DNA from: Actinomycetales bacterium
Lineage (GTDB): Bacteria > Actinomycetota > Actinomycetes > Mycobacteriales > Mycobacteriaceae
Direction of reading: 5' to 3'
DNA: 8,606 nt
Assembly: GCA_012838715.1 (NCBI GenBank)
Contig: DUOR01000088.1
Span: 1-8,606 of the forward strand
The notes under the pieces are model-generated. The model did not search any database. It was not told the origin of the DNA and saw only the letters and a program-made list of their open reading frames with translations. Every line of letters begins with the position of its first letter. Position 1 is the stretch's first letter. Both the position numbers and the translations under genes were made by a program. Shown piece by piece: positions 1 through 6,770 of the stretch.

Positions 1-369
1 GACCGGACCACCGGCCGCACCCCGGCCGAGCGCACGGTCTCCAACCAGGACGACATCTCCGCGCTGTCCGACACCTGCCCCGTCGACATGCTGCCGGCGC
101 AGGCCGACGACGTCATCGACCGCATCCTCACCGACCAGGACCACATCTACGCCGCCCACGACGGCAAGCACTTCGGCAACTACGAAGGCCGCCTGCCCCG
201 CGAACGCGGCGACTACTACCGCGAATACACCGTCGACACCCCGGGCCTGAACCACCGCGGCGAACGGCGCATCGTCGTCGGCGGCGGCACCGAGGACGAC
301 CCCGACGTCTGGTACTACACCGACGACCACTACGAAACCTTCTGCGTCATCCCCGACGCCGAAGACTGA
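1..369 (+). CDS. Secreted guanyl-specific ribonuclease, RNase Sa / N1-T1 family (5' end missing)
   Basis: This family cleaves single-stranded RNA 3' to guanosine through a 2',3'-cyclic intermediate and is normally exported. The frame is open from base 1, so the signal peptide and start lie outside; 122 residues are visible. The last ~97 follow Streptomyces RNase Sa closely: DTCPVDMLPAQA near the domain start, then YYREYTVDTPG, RGERRIVVGGG and DDHYETFCVI. By alignment from memory to RNase Sa Glu54, Arg65, Arg69 and His85, the active-site residues are Glu75, Arg86, Arg90 and His110 of the visible part, all present. The only two cysteines, Cys26 and Cys115, lie near the two domain ends and probably form the family disulfide, although the second is a few residues earlier than in RNase Sa. 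The domain is rich in Asp and Glu. No barstar-like inhibitor gene is visible here. The VKOR gene lies 375 bp downstream on the same strand. Confidence 0.9.
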   Translation, partial: DRTTGRTPAERTVSNQDDISALSDTCPVDMLPAQADDVIDRILTDQDHIYAAHDGKHFGNYEGRLPRERGDYYREYTVDTPGLNHRGERRIVVGGGTEDDPDVWYYTDDHYETFCVIPDAED

Positions 370-444
370 CGCCGACGACGGATGCCGACGACACCGACGC
401 CGGCAGCCGACGACGGGCACCGACGGCGGACGCGGAAGGATGCA

Positions 445-516
445 GCACGAGTCTGACGCGCGGGCCTGTCGCACGAGTCTGACGCGCGGGGCGGGCGCCC
501 AACTCCGACGCGGCCG
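445..516. repeat. 26-bp intergenic tandem repeat, two identical 20-bp cores plus a degenerate third
   Basis: The 20-bp core GCACGAGTCTGACGCGCGGG occurs identically at 445-464 and 471-490, separated by CCTGTC, giving a 26-bp period. A third, diverged copy follows in phase at about 497-516 (AACTCCGACGCG against GAGTCTGACGCG). The units are not clearly palindromic. The array is non-coding and lies ~75 bp after the RNase stop. Its role is unknown. Confidence 0.75.
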
Positions 517-523
517 GCGAAAA

Positions 524-592
524 CTAGACCGGACGGTACCTTCCCCACCGACGGGGGCCGGGGCCACCTGCCGCGGAAGCTAGACCGATCGG
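524..592. promoter_or_regulatory. Pair of CTAGACCGNNCGG elements upstream of VKOR (candidate operators)
   Basis: CTAGACCGGACGG at 524-536 and CTAGACCGATCGG at 580-592 share 11 of 13 positions and begin 56 bp apart. Each contains a short dyad: ACCG-GA-CGGT (528-537) and CCGATCGG (585-592). They lie 150-220 bp upstream of the VKOR start. The left half, TAGAC followed by six bases and a G, partly resembles the TAGAC-N6-GTCTA site recalled for the corynebacterial TetR-type repressor McbR, but the right halves match poorly. Confidence 0.3.
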
Positions 593-730
593 CCTGTGAT
601 CTGCCCCACTCGGCGATGGAAATCGCGAATCCGGGGACTACTCTGCTCCCAGACCGCGGAGAATGTTGATACCTCCGCAAAGCAGGAACCACCCCGGCCC
701 GCGGCACCGAAACCGCGCGCCCCACGGCAC

Positions 731-735
731 GAGGA
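731..735 (+). promoter_or_regulatory. Ribosome binding site of the VKOR gene
   Basis: GAGGA lies nine bases upstream of the ATG at 745. This fixes the start of the VKOR gene ahead of other in-frame candidates. Confidence 0.6.
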
Positions 736-744
736 ACACCACAC

Positions 745-1398
745 ATGAGCACCACCGCCACCGCCGCCACCGCGACCGGCACCGCCGCCCGCACCGATTC
801 CGGGCTGCCCCGGGGCCACGTCCGCACGCCCAAGGCGCTGGCGTGGCTGCACGTCATCGGCGCGTTCATCGGCCTCGTCGCCTCCACGACGCTGACGGTG
901 GAAAAGTTCGAGCTCGCCGAGAACTCCGACTACATCCCCTCCTGCACCTTCGGCACGGCCTTCACCTGCAGCTCCGTGATGGAAAGCCCGCAGGCCGCGG
1001 CGTTCGGCATCCCGAACCCGCTGCTCGGCATCGCCGGGTTCGCGGCGGTGATGGCCATCGGCGTCATCATGCTCACCGGCGCCGCCCTCCCCCGCTGGTT
1101 CCGCACCGCGTTCCTCATCGGCCTCGGCCTGGCGACCATCTTCATCCACTGGCTCGCCTACGAAGCCGTCTACGACATCTACGCCCTGTGCATCTACTGC
1201 ATGGTCGTGTGGGTGGTCACCATCGCCATGTTCTGGTTCGAACTGCTCCGCCAGCTTTCCGACGCCGCCACGACCCAGGGCCCCGGCTCCGGCGTCGCCC
1301 GCGTCCACTCGGCGCTGCACATGCTGCGCTACCCGATCCTGATCGCCTGGCTGTTCGTCTTCGCGGCGATCATCGTCATCGAGTTCAACTTCATCTAA
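745..1398 (+). CDS. Vitamin K epoxide reductase (VKOR) family disulfide oxidase, membrane protein
   Basis: Bacterial VKOR homologues replace DsbB: they reoxidise a DsbA-like thiol oxidase (MdbA in corynebacteria) outside the membrane and pass electrons to quinone. The 217-residue product has the expected four cysteines: the loop pair Cys67 and Cys75 in PSCTFGTAFTCSS, and the redox motif Cys149-Ile-Tyr-Cys152 at the start of a later membrane helix. Hydrophobic segments lie at about 32-51, 92-112, 121-139, 145-166 and 194-213, giving four or five helices with an acidic periplasmic loop after the first. No thioredoxin-like domain is fused, so the DsbA partner must be encoded elsewhere. The first ~28 residues are Ala/Thr-rich, polar and probably cytoplasmic. 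The gene converges on dgt with only 18 bp between stops and no obvious terminator. The secreted two-cysteine RNase upstream is a plausible client. Confidence 0.9.
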   Translation: MSTTATAATATGTAARTDSGLPRGHVRTPKALAWLHVIGAFIGLVASTTLTVEKFELAENSDYIPSCTFGTAFTCSSVMESPQAAAFGIPNPLLGIAGFAAVMAIGVIMLTGAALPRWFRTAFLIGLGLATIFIHWLAYEAVYDIYALCIYCMVVWVVTIAMFWFELLRQLSDAATTQGPGSGVARVHSALHMLRYPILIAWLFVFAAIIVIEFNFI

Positions 1399-1416
1399 CG
1401 CCCGTCGGCGGCCGGC

Positions 1417-2763
1417 TCAGCCCCAGGCCGCGGCCACGCCGGCGATGCCCTTGTCCAGGCGCTCCACGCGCGACTCCGTCATCGACGCGATCTGGTCGAC
1501 GATGACCCGCAGCCGCTCCGCGTCGGACTGCGCCTGCACGTACATCCACCGGTACACCGGGTCCAACGCGCCCGGCGCGCCCGCCTTGAAGTACTCGGCC
1601 ACCCGGAACAACCGGTCCCGCTCCCGCGCCTGCCGGCGCACGTGCACCGGCGCATCCATCACGTACAGCACCGCGATGGTCTTCAGCATCGTGACCTCGG
1701 CCAGGATTCCGGCCGGGACCGCCAGGTCCGCGTCGTAACGCCCCAGCGGCCCGTCGGCACGCACGATGCGCTCCCGGGCCACGCCCGCATCCCGCGCCGC
1801 CTCCTCCAACGCCCGCACCGACGCGCGCGTCCCCGCGACCGACGCGGTGACGAACCTGCCGACCAGCTCCGACGTCATCCGCTTCAACGCCACCATCGAC
1901 TGCAGCGACCCGTCGTACGACGCCGCCGCCGACACCACCGGCAAACTCGCCAACCGGCCCGCGGCCTCCACGAGCTCGGCCGGGTCGCCGCCGAACGCGC
2001 GGGCGCCCTTGTCCGCCAACGCCGCCAACTCCACCGTGTCCCACAGGACCCCCAGGTCGATGCGGCCGGACACGATGCCGTCCTCCACGTCATGCACCGA
2101 ATAGGCCACATCATCGGCCCAGTCCATGATCTGCGCCTCCAGGCACTGCCGCCCGAACGGCGCCCCCGCCCGAATCCACTCCAGAATCGGCGCATCCTCC
2201 ATGTACGCCCCGTACTTCGCCCGGCGCGTCCCATCCGGCCCAACCGGCGTCCACGGGTACTTGCACGCCGCATCCAGCGCCGCGCGCGTGAGGTTCAGGC
2301 CGCACGGGTGCCCGGTGTCGTCGAGCGTCTTCGGCTCCAGGCGCGTCAAAATGCGCAACGTCTGCGCGTTGCCCTCGAACCCGCCGCACGCCGCCGCAAT
2401 CTCGTTCAACGCCCGCTCGCCGTTGTGCCCGTACGGCGGATGCCCGATGTCATGCGTCAGGCCGGCGAGCTCCGCCAAATCCTCGTCCGCCCCCAAATCC
2501 GCCGCAATCCCCCGCGCAATCTGGGCGACCTCCAACGAATGCGTCAACCGCGTCCGCGGCGTATCCCCGTCATGCGGCCCCACCACCTGCGTCTTGTCCG
2601 CCAACCGGCGCAACGCCGCCGAATGCAGCACCCGCGCCCGATCCCGCGAAAAATCCGTCCGGTGCGCCTCCACCGACTCCGACCCGGGCAGCAGCGACCG
2701 CTTCCGCCCCTCCACCAAAATGCGGTCGAGGTCGGACGCCGAATACCGGTAACGAAGAGCCAC
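1417..2763 (-). CDS. dgt: Deoxyguanosinetriphosphate triphosphohydrolase-like protein (HD domain)
   Basis: dGTPase family enzymes hydrolyse dNTPs, typically dGTP, to the nucleoside and inorganic triphosphate, and so tune the dNTP pool in the cytoplasm. The 448-residue product shows the family signature: [20 protein letters not shown] (41-60), His75 in RLTHSLEV, the His104-Asp105 pair in [14 protein letters not shown], and a later metal ligand at Asp217 or Asp218 in [12 protein letters not shown]. These give the H...HD...D metal site intact. I chose the GTG at 2761-2763 because the family similarity begins just after it. No Shine-Dalgarno precedes it, but CACAAT sits exactly six bases upstream, which suits a leaderless transcript. 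The reading frame stays open further upstream, but that extension is Arg/Gly-rich and looks non-coding. In many actinobacteria dnaG follows dgt; here VKOR converges on it instead. Confidence 0.92.
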   Translation of the reverse strand: MALRYRYSASDLDRILVEGRKRSLLPGSESVEAHRTDFSRDRARVLHSAALRRLADKTQVVGPHDGDTPRTRLTHSLEVAQIARGIAADLGADEDLAELAGLTHDIGHPPYGHNGERALNEIAAACGGFEGNAQTLRILTRLEPKTLDDTGHPCGLNLTRAALDAACKYPWTPVGPDGTRRAKYGAYMEDAPILEWIRAGAPFGRQCLEAQIMDWADDVAYSVHDVEDGIVSGRIDLGVLWDTVELAALADKGARAFGGDPAELVEAAGRLASLPVVSAAASYDGSLQSMVALKRMTSELVGRFVTASVAGTRASVRALEEAARDAGVARERIVRADGPLGRYDADLAVPAGILAEVTMLKTIAVLYVMDAPVHVRRQARERDRLFRVAEYFKAGAPGALDPVYRWMYVQAQSDAERLRVIVDQIASMTESRVERLDKGIAGVAAAWG

Positions 2764-2924
2764 GCGCCCATTGTGCCGCCACACCGCTCCAACCAGCGGG
2801 AGGCGGGGCCGAACCGGGCATCTGCAGGGCAGCGGGCCTGTCGGCGGTCGGCGCCGGCCGCCACCCGACACGGGGCGGCGCGCGGGGCCGGGTGAACGAA
2901 CCGTGGGCTGCGTATCCTCGCAGT
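2764..2924. promoter_or_regulatory. Divergent dgt / TPM promoter region with two probable leaderless starts
   Basis: On the right side TATCCT (2913-2918) is followed by CGCAGT and then the ATG at 2925, so a -10 box lies at -12 to -7 from a start site on the A of ATG. GGTGAA (2891-2896) is a possible -35 with a 16-base spacer. On the left side, read on the minus strand, CACAAT is followed by GGGCGC and the GTG of dgt, the same geometry. An imperfect 20-bp palindrome lies between them at 2843-2862. Confidence 0.5.
2843..2862. promoter_or_regulatory. Imperfect 20-bp palindrome in the dgt/TPM spacer
   Basis: The arms GGCGGTCGGC and GCCGGCCGCC pair at 9 of 10 positions around a central GC. It lies between the two divergent promoters, where an operator serving both could sit. 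High GC content makes chance palindromes likelier, so this is only a candidate. Confidence 0.3.
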
Positions 2925-5054
2925 ATGGCCACCGACGATCGCACCCCCCAGCACGACCCCGGCACGCCCCAGGGCGCCGCCCGCACCGCCCGCACCCGCC
3001 GGAACCACCCCCACGGGGCCGGTCGCCGCACCCACGGCGTCGGAAAGCTCGCCGCCCTCCTCGGCTCCGGCGCGCTCCTTGCCGCCGCACCCCTCGCCGC
3101 CGCGCTCGCGCTGCCCACCCAACTTGCCGACGTCACCACCCTCGGCGTCCCCGCCGCCCACGCCGAAGCCCCCGGCGCATTCAACGGAAACCTCCTCGAC
3201 GCCGCAGGCGTGCTGAACCCCGGCCAGGCGGCCTCCGTCAACGAACGGATCAGCCAACTCCAACAGGAACAGAACACCGTCGTCGTCGTGGCCTACGTCA
3301 ACACCTTCGACGGCATGGACCCCCAAGACTGGGCCCGCCAAACCTGGCAGGCCCAGGGCGGCACCCCCAACACCGCCGTCTTCGCCGTCGCCGTCGACGA
3401 CCGGCTCGCCGGCGGCTGGGCCGGCGACGACGTCCCCACCGACGGACTGGACCTGGTCAACGCCGCCGCCGGCGCCCTCGGCAACGACGACTGGGCCGGC
3501 GCCGCCACCGCCGCCATCGACGAAGCCACCGCCGCCACCGCCGCCGAAGGCCTCGGCGTCCTCGGCGCCGGAGCAGCGGGCGCCGCCATCCTCGGCGGCG
3601 GCGCCTACGCCTGGTCCCGCCGCAACAAAAAGAAGCGCACCGAAACCGAAGTCGCCGAAGGCCGCAACGTCCGCCCCGACGACGTCGAATCCCTCGACCG
3701 CCTCTCCACCGACGCCCTCGACGAACTGGCGCACGAGGAACTCGTGTCCACCGACGAATCCATCCGCCTCGCCGACACCGAACTCTCCCTCGCGAAAGCC
3801 GAATTCGGCGACGCCCGCGTCCGCGACCTCGAACAGGCCCTGAACCACTCCCGCCGCACCCTCGACCGCGCCTTCGCCATCCGCCACAAGCTCGACCACG
3901 GGCCGCGCCCCGGCGAAAGCGAACGCCGCGCCATGCTCCTGGAAATCATCTCCACCTGCGGCACCGCCGACGACCGCCTCGACGAACAAACCGGCCGCTA
4001 CCAGGACATGCGCAACCAACTCCTCAACGCGCCCGACACCCTCGACCACCTCACCCAACGCGCCGTCGACCTGCGCACCCGCATCCCCCAGGCCACCACC
4101 CAACTCGACGGCCTCCGCGCCCGCTACGACGAGGAAACCCTCGCCTCCATCAGCGACAACATCGACATGGCGACCGAAGACGTCAACATGGCCGAACGCA
4201 GCGCCGACGAAGCACGCGCCCTCCTGGCCAAACCCGCCGGCGAACAAGCCGGCCTCATCGACGCCCTCCGCGCCACCGACCTCGCCCTCGACCAGGCCGA
4301 ACGCCTCATCGAAGGCATCGAGCACGCCGAAGAGAACATCTCCCAGGCCGTCGCCGGCCTCGAAGCCCTCATCGCCGAAGTGCGCGGCGAAATCGACGAG
4401 GCCACCAACCTCCTCGCCGCACCCGGCGCCGCCAACATCGACCGCGCCGCCCTCGCCGCCGCCGTCGACGCCGGCCGCAACGCCCTCGGCACCGCCGAAC
4501 GCACCGGCGCCACCGACCCCCTCGGTGCCTGGACCGAACTCACCGACGCCGACGCCGACCTCGACGAACACCTCGAGCACGCCCGCGACGCCGCCAACGC
4601 ATTCCACCGCACCATGCAAACCCTGCACAACGCCCTCATGGACGCCCGCGCCCAAGTCACCGGCGCCCGCGACATCATCGGCACCCGCCGCCGCATGGTC
4701 GGCTCCACCGCCCGCACCCGCCTCGCCGAAGCCGAACGCCACCTGCACACCGCCGAGGCAATCGCCCAGAACCCCGGCACCGGACAGCAGGACAACCCCC
4801 GAGCCGGCATCCGCGAAGCGCGCGAAGCCGCCCGCCTGGGCAAGGCAGCCATCAACGCCGCCCGCCGCGACATCAACCGCCACCAGCAGCAGATGAACTA
4901 CCGCGGCGGCGGCAACTCCGGCGCCCTCGTCGCCGGCCTCGTCCTCGGCAACATGATGGGCGGCGGCGGAGGATTCGGCGGCGGCTTCGGTGGCGGAGGC
5001 GGACTCGGCGGGGGCGGCTTCGGCGGCGGCTCGGGCGGGTCCATCCGCTTCTAA
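2925..5054 (+). CDS. TPM-domain membrane protein with long helical cytoplasmic region and Gly-rich tail
   Basis: The biochemical role of these proteins in actinobacteria is not established; the TPM fold is found in YgcG- and Psb32-like proteins, some with reported phosphatase activity. With the ATG at 2925 the product has 709 residues, in order: a basic N-terminus with a hydrophobic stretch at ~41-64 and AHA-EA cleavage after residue ~80; a TPM domain at ~88-205 ([36 protein letters not shown]); a membrane helix at ~209-230; the basic stop-transfer RRNKKKR (232-238); about 420 residues of charged, Ala/Glu/Leu/Arg-rich helix of coiled-coil character; and a Gly-rich tail of ~49 residues ending SGGSIRF. 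By the positive-inside rule the TPM domain is extracytoplasmic and the helical part cytoplasmic. An ATG at 2892 would add 11 residues but would overlap the putative -35 region. The architecture resembles M. tuberculosis Rv2345, also divergent from dgt. Confidence 0.82.
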   Translation: MATDDRTPQHDPGTPQGAARTARTRRNHPHGAGRRTHGVGKLAALLGSGALLAAAPLAAALALPTQLADVTTLGVPAAHAEAPGAFNGNLLDAAGVLNPGQAASVNERISQLQQEQNTVVVVAYVNTFDGMDPQDWARQTWQAQGGTPNTAVFAVAVDDRLAGGWAGDDVPTDGLDLVNAAAGALGNDDWAGAATAAIDEATAATAAEGLGVLGAGAAGAAILGGGAYAWSRRNKKKRTETEVAEGRNVRPDDVESLDRLSTDALDELAHEELVSTDESIRLADTELSLAKAEFGDARVRDLEQALNHSRRTLDRAFAIRHKLDHGPRPGESERRAMLLEIISTCGTADDRLDEQTGRYQDMRNQLLNAPDTLDHLTQRAVDLRTRIPQATTQLDGLRARYDEETLASISDNIDMATEDVNMAERSADEARALLAKPAGEQAGLIDALRATDLALDQAERLIEGIEHAEENISQAVAGLEALIAEVRGEIDEATNLLAAPGAANIDRAALAAAVDAGRNALGTAERTGATDPLGAWTELTDADADLDEHLEHARDAANAFHRTMQTLHNALMDARAQVTGARDIIGTRRRMVGSTARTRLAEAERHLHTAEAIAQNPGTGQQDNPRAGIREAREAARLGKAAINAARRDINRHQQQMNYRGGGNSGALVAGLVLGNMMGGGGGFGGGFGGGGGLGGGGFGGGSGGSIRF

Positions 5055-5060
5055 ACGGGG

Positions 5061-5135
5061 CAGGCGCGGGCGCTTCCCGACGAAACAGGCGCGGGCGCTT
5101 CCCGACGGAACGGGCAGGAGCGCTTCCCGACGGGG
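5061..5135. repeat. Tandem repeat of ~25-29 bp in a convergent gap, three copies with mini-hairpins
   Basis: Copies begin at 5061, 5086 and 5115. The first two share CAGGCGCGGGCGCTTCCCGA plus CG; the third is shortened to CAGGAGCGCTTCCCGACG. In copies one and two CGGG-CGCTT-CCCG can fold into a 4-bp stem with a 5-base loop. The array nearly fills the 95 bp between two convergent genes, so a part in termination from either side is possible, but there is no T-run. Confidence 0.75.
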
Positions 5136-5149
5136 CGGCCCCAGGACGG

Positions 5150-5650
5150 TCAGCCCCTGAGGGTGCCCCTCAAATCCCGCGACGCATCAACGTGTCCGCA
5201 CACCGCGCACGCCGCCGCCAACAACCGCCCGTCGACGCCCGCCGCATCCGGCGAACCTCCGACGATCTCGAGCACCAGCTTCCCCCGCCGAACGCGCGTC
5301 CGCCCCACGAACCGACGCTCCGACGCCCGGAACCCCGACTCCCCCGACGAATCCACGCTGCCCGGACGATCCCCCAGGAACACCACGTCCCGATCCCGGG
5401 ATCCCGCCCGACGGTTCAAACTCAGCACCCCGCCCGGGCCCTCCACCAACAGCTGCGCCACCGTCACGCCAATCGTGCGCACGGACCACGCCGAACCGTC
5501 GTCGGCAAGCACCGAAAACCGCCGCCCGGTCAACCCGACCTTCTCGACCCGCCAACCCCGGAAAACCGGGGCCCCCGACGCATCGAGAACCACCCGCCCC
5601 GACACCCGCCACGGGCCGGGCGCACCACCGGAAACACCAGGCGACGACAT
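5150..5650 (-). CDS. Conserved-looking hypothetical protein, beta-rich, 166 residues
   Basis: I do not recognise this protein. It has no signal peptide or clear transmembrane segment. The pattern suggests repeated short beta strands (RVVLDASGAPVF, RRFSVLADDGSAWSVR, GGVLSLNRRAG, RDVVFLGDRPG, RGKLVLEIVGG), with a hydrophobic Ala/Cys-rich helix near the end (RLLAAACAVCGHVD, ~142-155). Strands followed by a late hydrophobic helix loosely recall LURP-one/tubby-like folds, and the upstream neighbour has a similar order; this is inference from pattern only. The ATG lies seven bases after the stop of the upstream gene with no strong Shine-Dalgarno, which suggests translational coupling in one transcript. 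GC-biased third positions and the coupling support it as real. It converges on the TPM gene. Confidence 0.65.
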   Translation of the reverse strand: MSSPGVSGGAPGPWRVSGRVVLDASGAPVFRGWRVEKVGLTGRRFSVLADDGSAWSVRTIGVTVAQLLVEGPGGVLSLNRRAGSRDRDVVFLGDRPGSVDSSGESGFRASERRFVGRTRVRRGKLVLEIVGGSPDAAGVDGRLLAAACAVCGHVDASRDLRGTLRG

Positions 5651-5657
5651 CCGCGAC

Positions 5658-6467
5658 CTACGCGATCCAGGCCCACACGAGGTAAGCGACCAGCAGCAAC
5701 AGGACGATGGTCAACATCCACGTCGAACTGACCATCCGGAACTCCAGCACCCGGCGCGCCACCCACGTGAGGAACAGCTTCTCCTCATCCGGCAACGCCC
5801 GCCCCTCCGGCGTATCGAACTGGATCTCCGCCGACCGGACGCCACGGTTCGCACCCGTGAACTGGCCGAGCTTCTCGCCGGCGGCCGACTCGATGACGTA
5901 ATTCTGCGAACCCTCGTTGCTCACGACCAGGTGCCGGTCGCCGCCGAGATCCACGTCAATCGACTTCGCCCGCGACAACTTTGGCCGATCCTTGCCGCCC
6001 GCCGTGAACACGCGGCCATCCGGCAACGTCGCCACCAAACGGCCATCCCCCACGACATCCAAATCCCACGCGCCCTGAACCGTCGCAATGGCCTCCTCCG
6101 GCCCAACGCGCACGTACTCCGCGACCTGCTCCCCCTCAGCCGTCACCGGCACGCGAACCTCCTTGCCGTCGCGCACCTCCTCGCCCAGGCGCCAACTCTC
6201 CCACCGCACCACGGTGCCGTCGTCGAGCGTCACCGAATGATCATCGGCCAGCTCACGCGGCGTCGCCGCGGACCGCGCCGGAACCACGGCGTCCGGCTGA
6301 TGCGCCTCGGGCTGAACGGCGCCCGCGTCGGTGCCCGCGTCGGCGTCGGCCGCGGCATCCGCGTGCCCGGCGTCGTACCCCGCCCCGGACTCCCCGGCCG
6401 CACGATCCCGCGGCACACCCGAATCCTCCGGCACACCCGAACGGTCACTGTTGATGCTGTCGCTCAT
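5658..6467 (-). CDS. Hypothetical tail-anchored membrane protein, 269 residues
   Basis: I do not recognise this protein. Residues 1-75 are low-complexity, rich in Asp, Ala, Gly and Pro, and probably disordered. Residues ~76-245 look globular and beta-rich (VTLDDGTVVRWESWRLGEE, LDVVGDGRLVATLPDGRVF, IDVDLGGDRHLVVSNEG, NYVIESAAGEKLGQFTG, AEIQFDTPEGRAL). A helix LFLTWVARRVLEFRM (231-245) leads into one C-terminal hydrophobic segment (~248-268), so the protein is probably tail-anchored with the bulk in the cytoplasm. The strand pattern is loosely LURP-one or tubby-like, a weak inference. I start at the ATG (6465-6467) because AGGAAGGG lies nine bases upstream; an in-frame TTG three codons earlier would abut that site. 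It is the first gene of a two-gene unit. Confidence 0.72.
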   Translation of the reverse strand: MSDSINSDRSGVPEDSGVPRDRAAGESGAGYDAGHADAAADADAGTDAGAVQPEAHQPDAVVPARSAATPRELADDHSVTLDDGTVVRWESWRLGEEVRDGKEVRVPVTAEGEQVAEYVRVGPEEAIATVQGAWDLDVVGDGRLVATLPDGRVFTAGGKDRPKLSRAKSIDVDLGGDRHLVVSNEGSQNYVIESAAGEKLGQFTGANRGVRSAEIQFDTPEGRALPDEEKLFLTWVARRVLEFRMVSSTWMLTIVLLLLVAYLVWAWIA

Positions 6468-6476
6468 TCGGAACAA

Positions 6477-6484
6477 CCCTTCCT
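6477..6484 (-). promoter_or_regulatory. Strong ribosome binding site deciding the start of the tail-anchored protein
   Basis: On the minus strand AGGAAGGG lies nine bases before the ATG at 6465-6467. The upstream in-frame TTG at 6474-6476 would directly touch the site, so the ATG is preferred. Confidence 0.65.
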
Positions 6485-6499
6485 AGCGTTAAAGCGCTA
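6484..6499. promoter_or_regulatory. TAGCG-N6-CGCTA inverted repeat (candidate operator)
   Basis: A perfect 5-bp inverted repeat, TAGCG and CGCTA around TTAAAG, lies next to the ribosome binding site of the tail-anchored protein gene, within an unusually AT-rich patch for this window (about 6484-6510). The size and spacing would fit a dimeric repressor. On the minus strand TTTAAC inside it could serve as a -10, but I find no matching -35. Confidence 0.4.
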
Positions 6500-6720
6500 A
6501 AGCCAAAAACCACGCCACCACGACGCGATGAAGCGATGCGGCGCATCTGCGCCAACTGCGGGAACCCACCCGAAACCACGGGCGCCCCGCGCCACACCAC
6601 AAAAGTACCCGCTGCCCAACCATCGCCGGTGCACGCCACCGGCCAACCGCACGGCGACGCGCCGGAAAGCGACCGGCGCGCCGCACGGCACGTCGGAAAG
6701 CACCCCACCGACACCCCACC

Positions 6721-6762
6721 GACAAAAACAACCGCCCGCGGCCTCGGCGGCCACGGGCGGTC
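6721..6762 (-). terminator. Intrinsic terminator of glyS
   Basis: Read on the minus strand, ACCGCCCGTGGCC and GGCCGCGGGCGGT form a 13-bp stem with one T-G wobble and the loop GCCGA, followed by TGTTTTTGTC. The hairpin begins nine bases after the glyS stop. It is the clearest Rho-independent terminator in the window. Confidence 0.9.
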
Positions 6763-6770
6763 GGGGGAAA

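Larger units (their letters stand above)
370..744. other. Non-coding gap between the RNase and VKOR genes
   Basis: I see no credible gene here. From 371 to 417 the sequence is low-complexity, with GCCGACGAC three times directly after the RNase stop. It is followed by a 26-bp tandem repeat (445-516) and two CTAGACCGNNCGG elements (524, 580). No GC-rich hairpin with a T-run follows the RNase. A weak -10-like TACTCT lies at 639-644, and the VKOR promoter is probably between there and 720, but no convincing -35 goes with it. Confidence 0.6.
6468..6770. other. Non-coding gap between glyS and the two-gene unit
   Basis: No credible gene is seen. At the right end is the glyS terminator and at the left end the candidate operator and ribosome binding site. 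An 11-bp sequence, CACCCCACCGA, is tandemly duplicated at 6701-6722. In the remaining ~190 bp I see nothing recognisable; a promoter for the two-gene unit must lie here if the glyS terminator is effective. Confidence 0.6.

Noticed and set aside
580..1320. Minus-strand open frame opposite VKOR, Gly/Asp/Glu-rich
   Set aside because: The VKOR cysteines, membrane helices and ribosome binding site identify the real strand.
2832..2843. GCGGGCCTGTCG shared with the 26-bp repeat region (460-471)
   Set aside because: A 12-base match in DNA this GC-rich is expected by chance within the window.
1642..2895. Plus-strand open frame antisense to dgt, Arg/Pro-rich
   Set aside because: dgt on the other strand has all family motifs; this frame has none.
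2764..3090. N-terminal extension of dgt to 3090
   Set aside because: The extension overlaps the divergent TPM gene and promoter region and is low-complexity; similarity to the family starts after 2763.
2544..4883. Long minus-strand open frame, Gly/Val/Ala-rich, 779 residues
   Set aside because: It is antisense to the TPM gene; its composition is the complement of GC-biased codons and it shows no domain.
2771..5731. Very long open frame on the plus strand, Arg/Pro/His-rich, 986 residues
   Set aside because: It overlaps the TPM gene in another frame and has the low-complexity composition produced by GC-rich DNA read out of frame.
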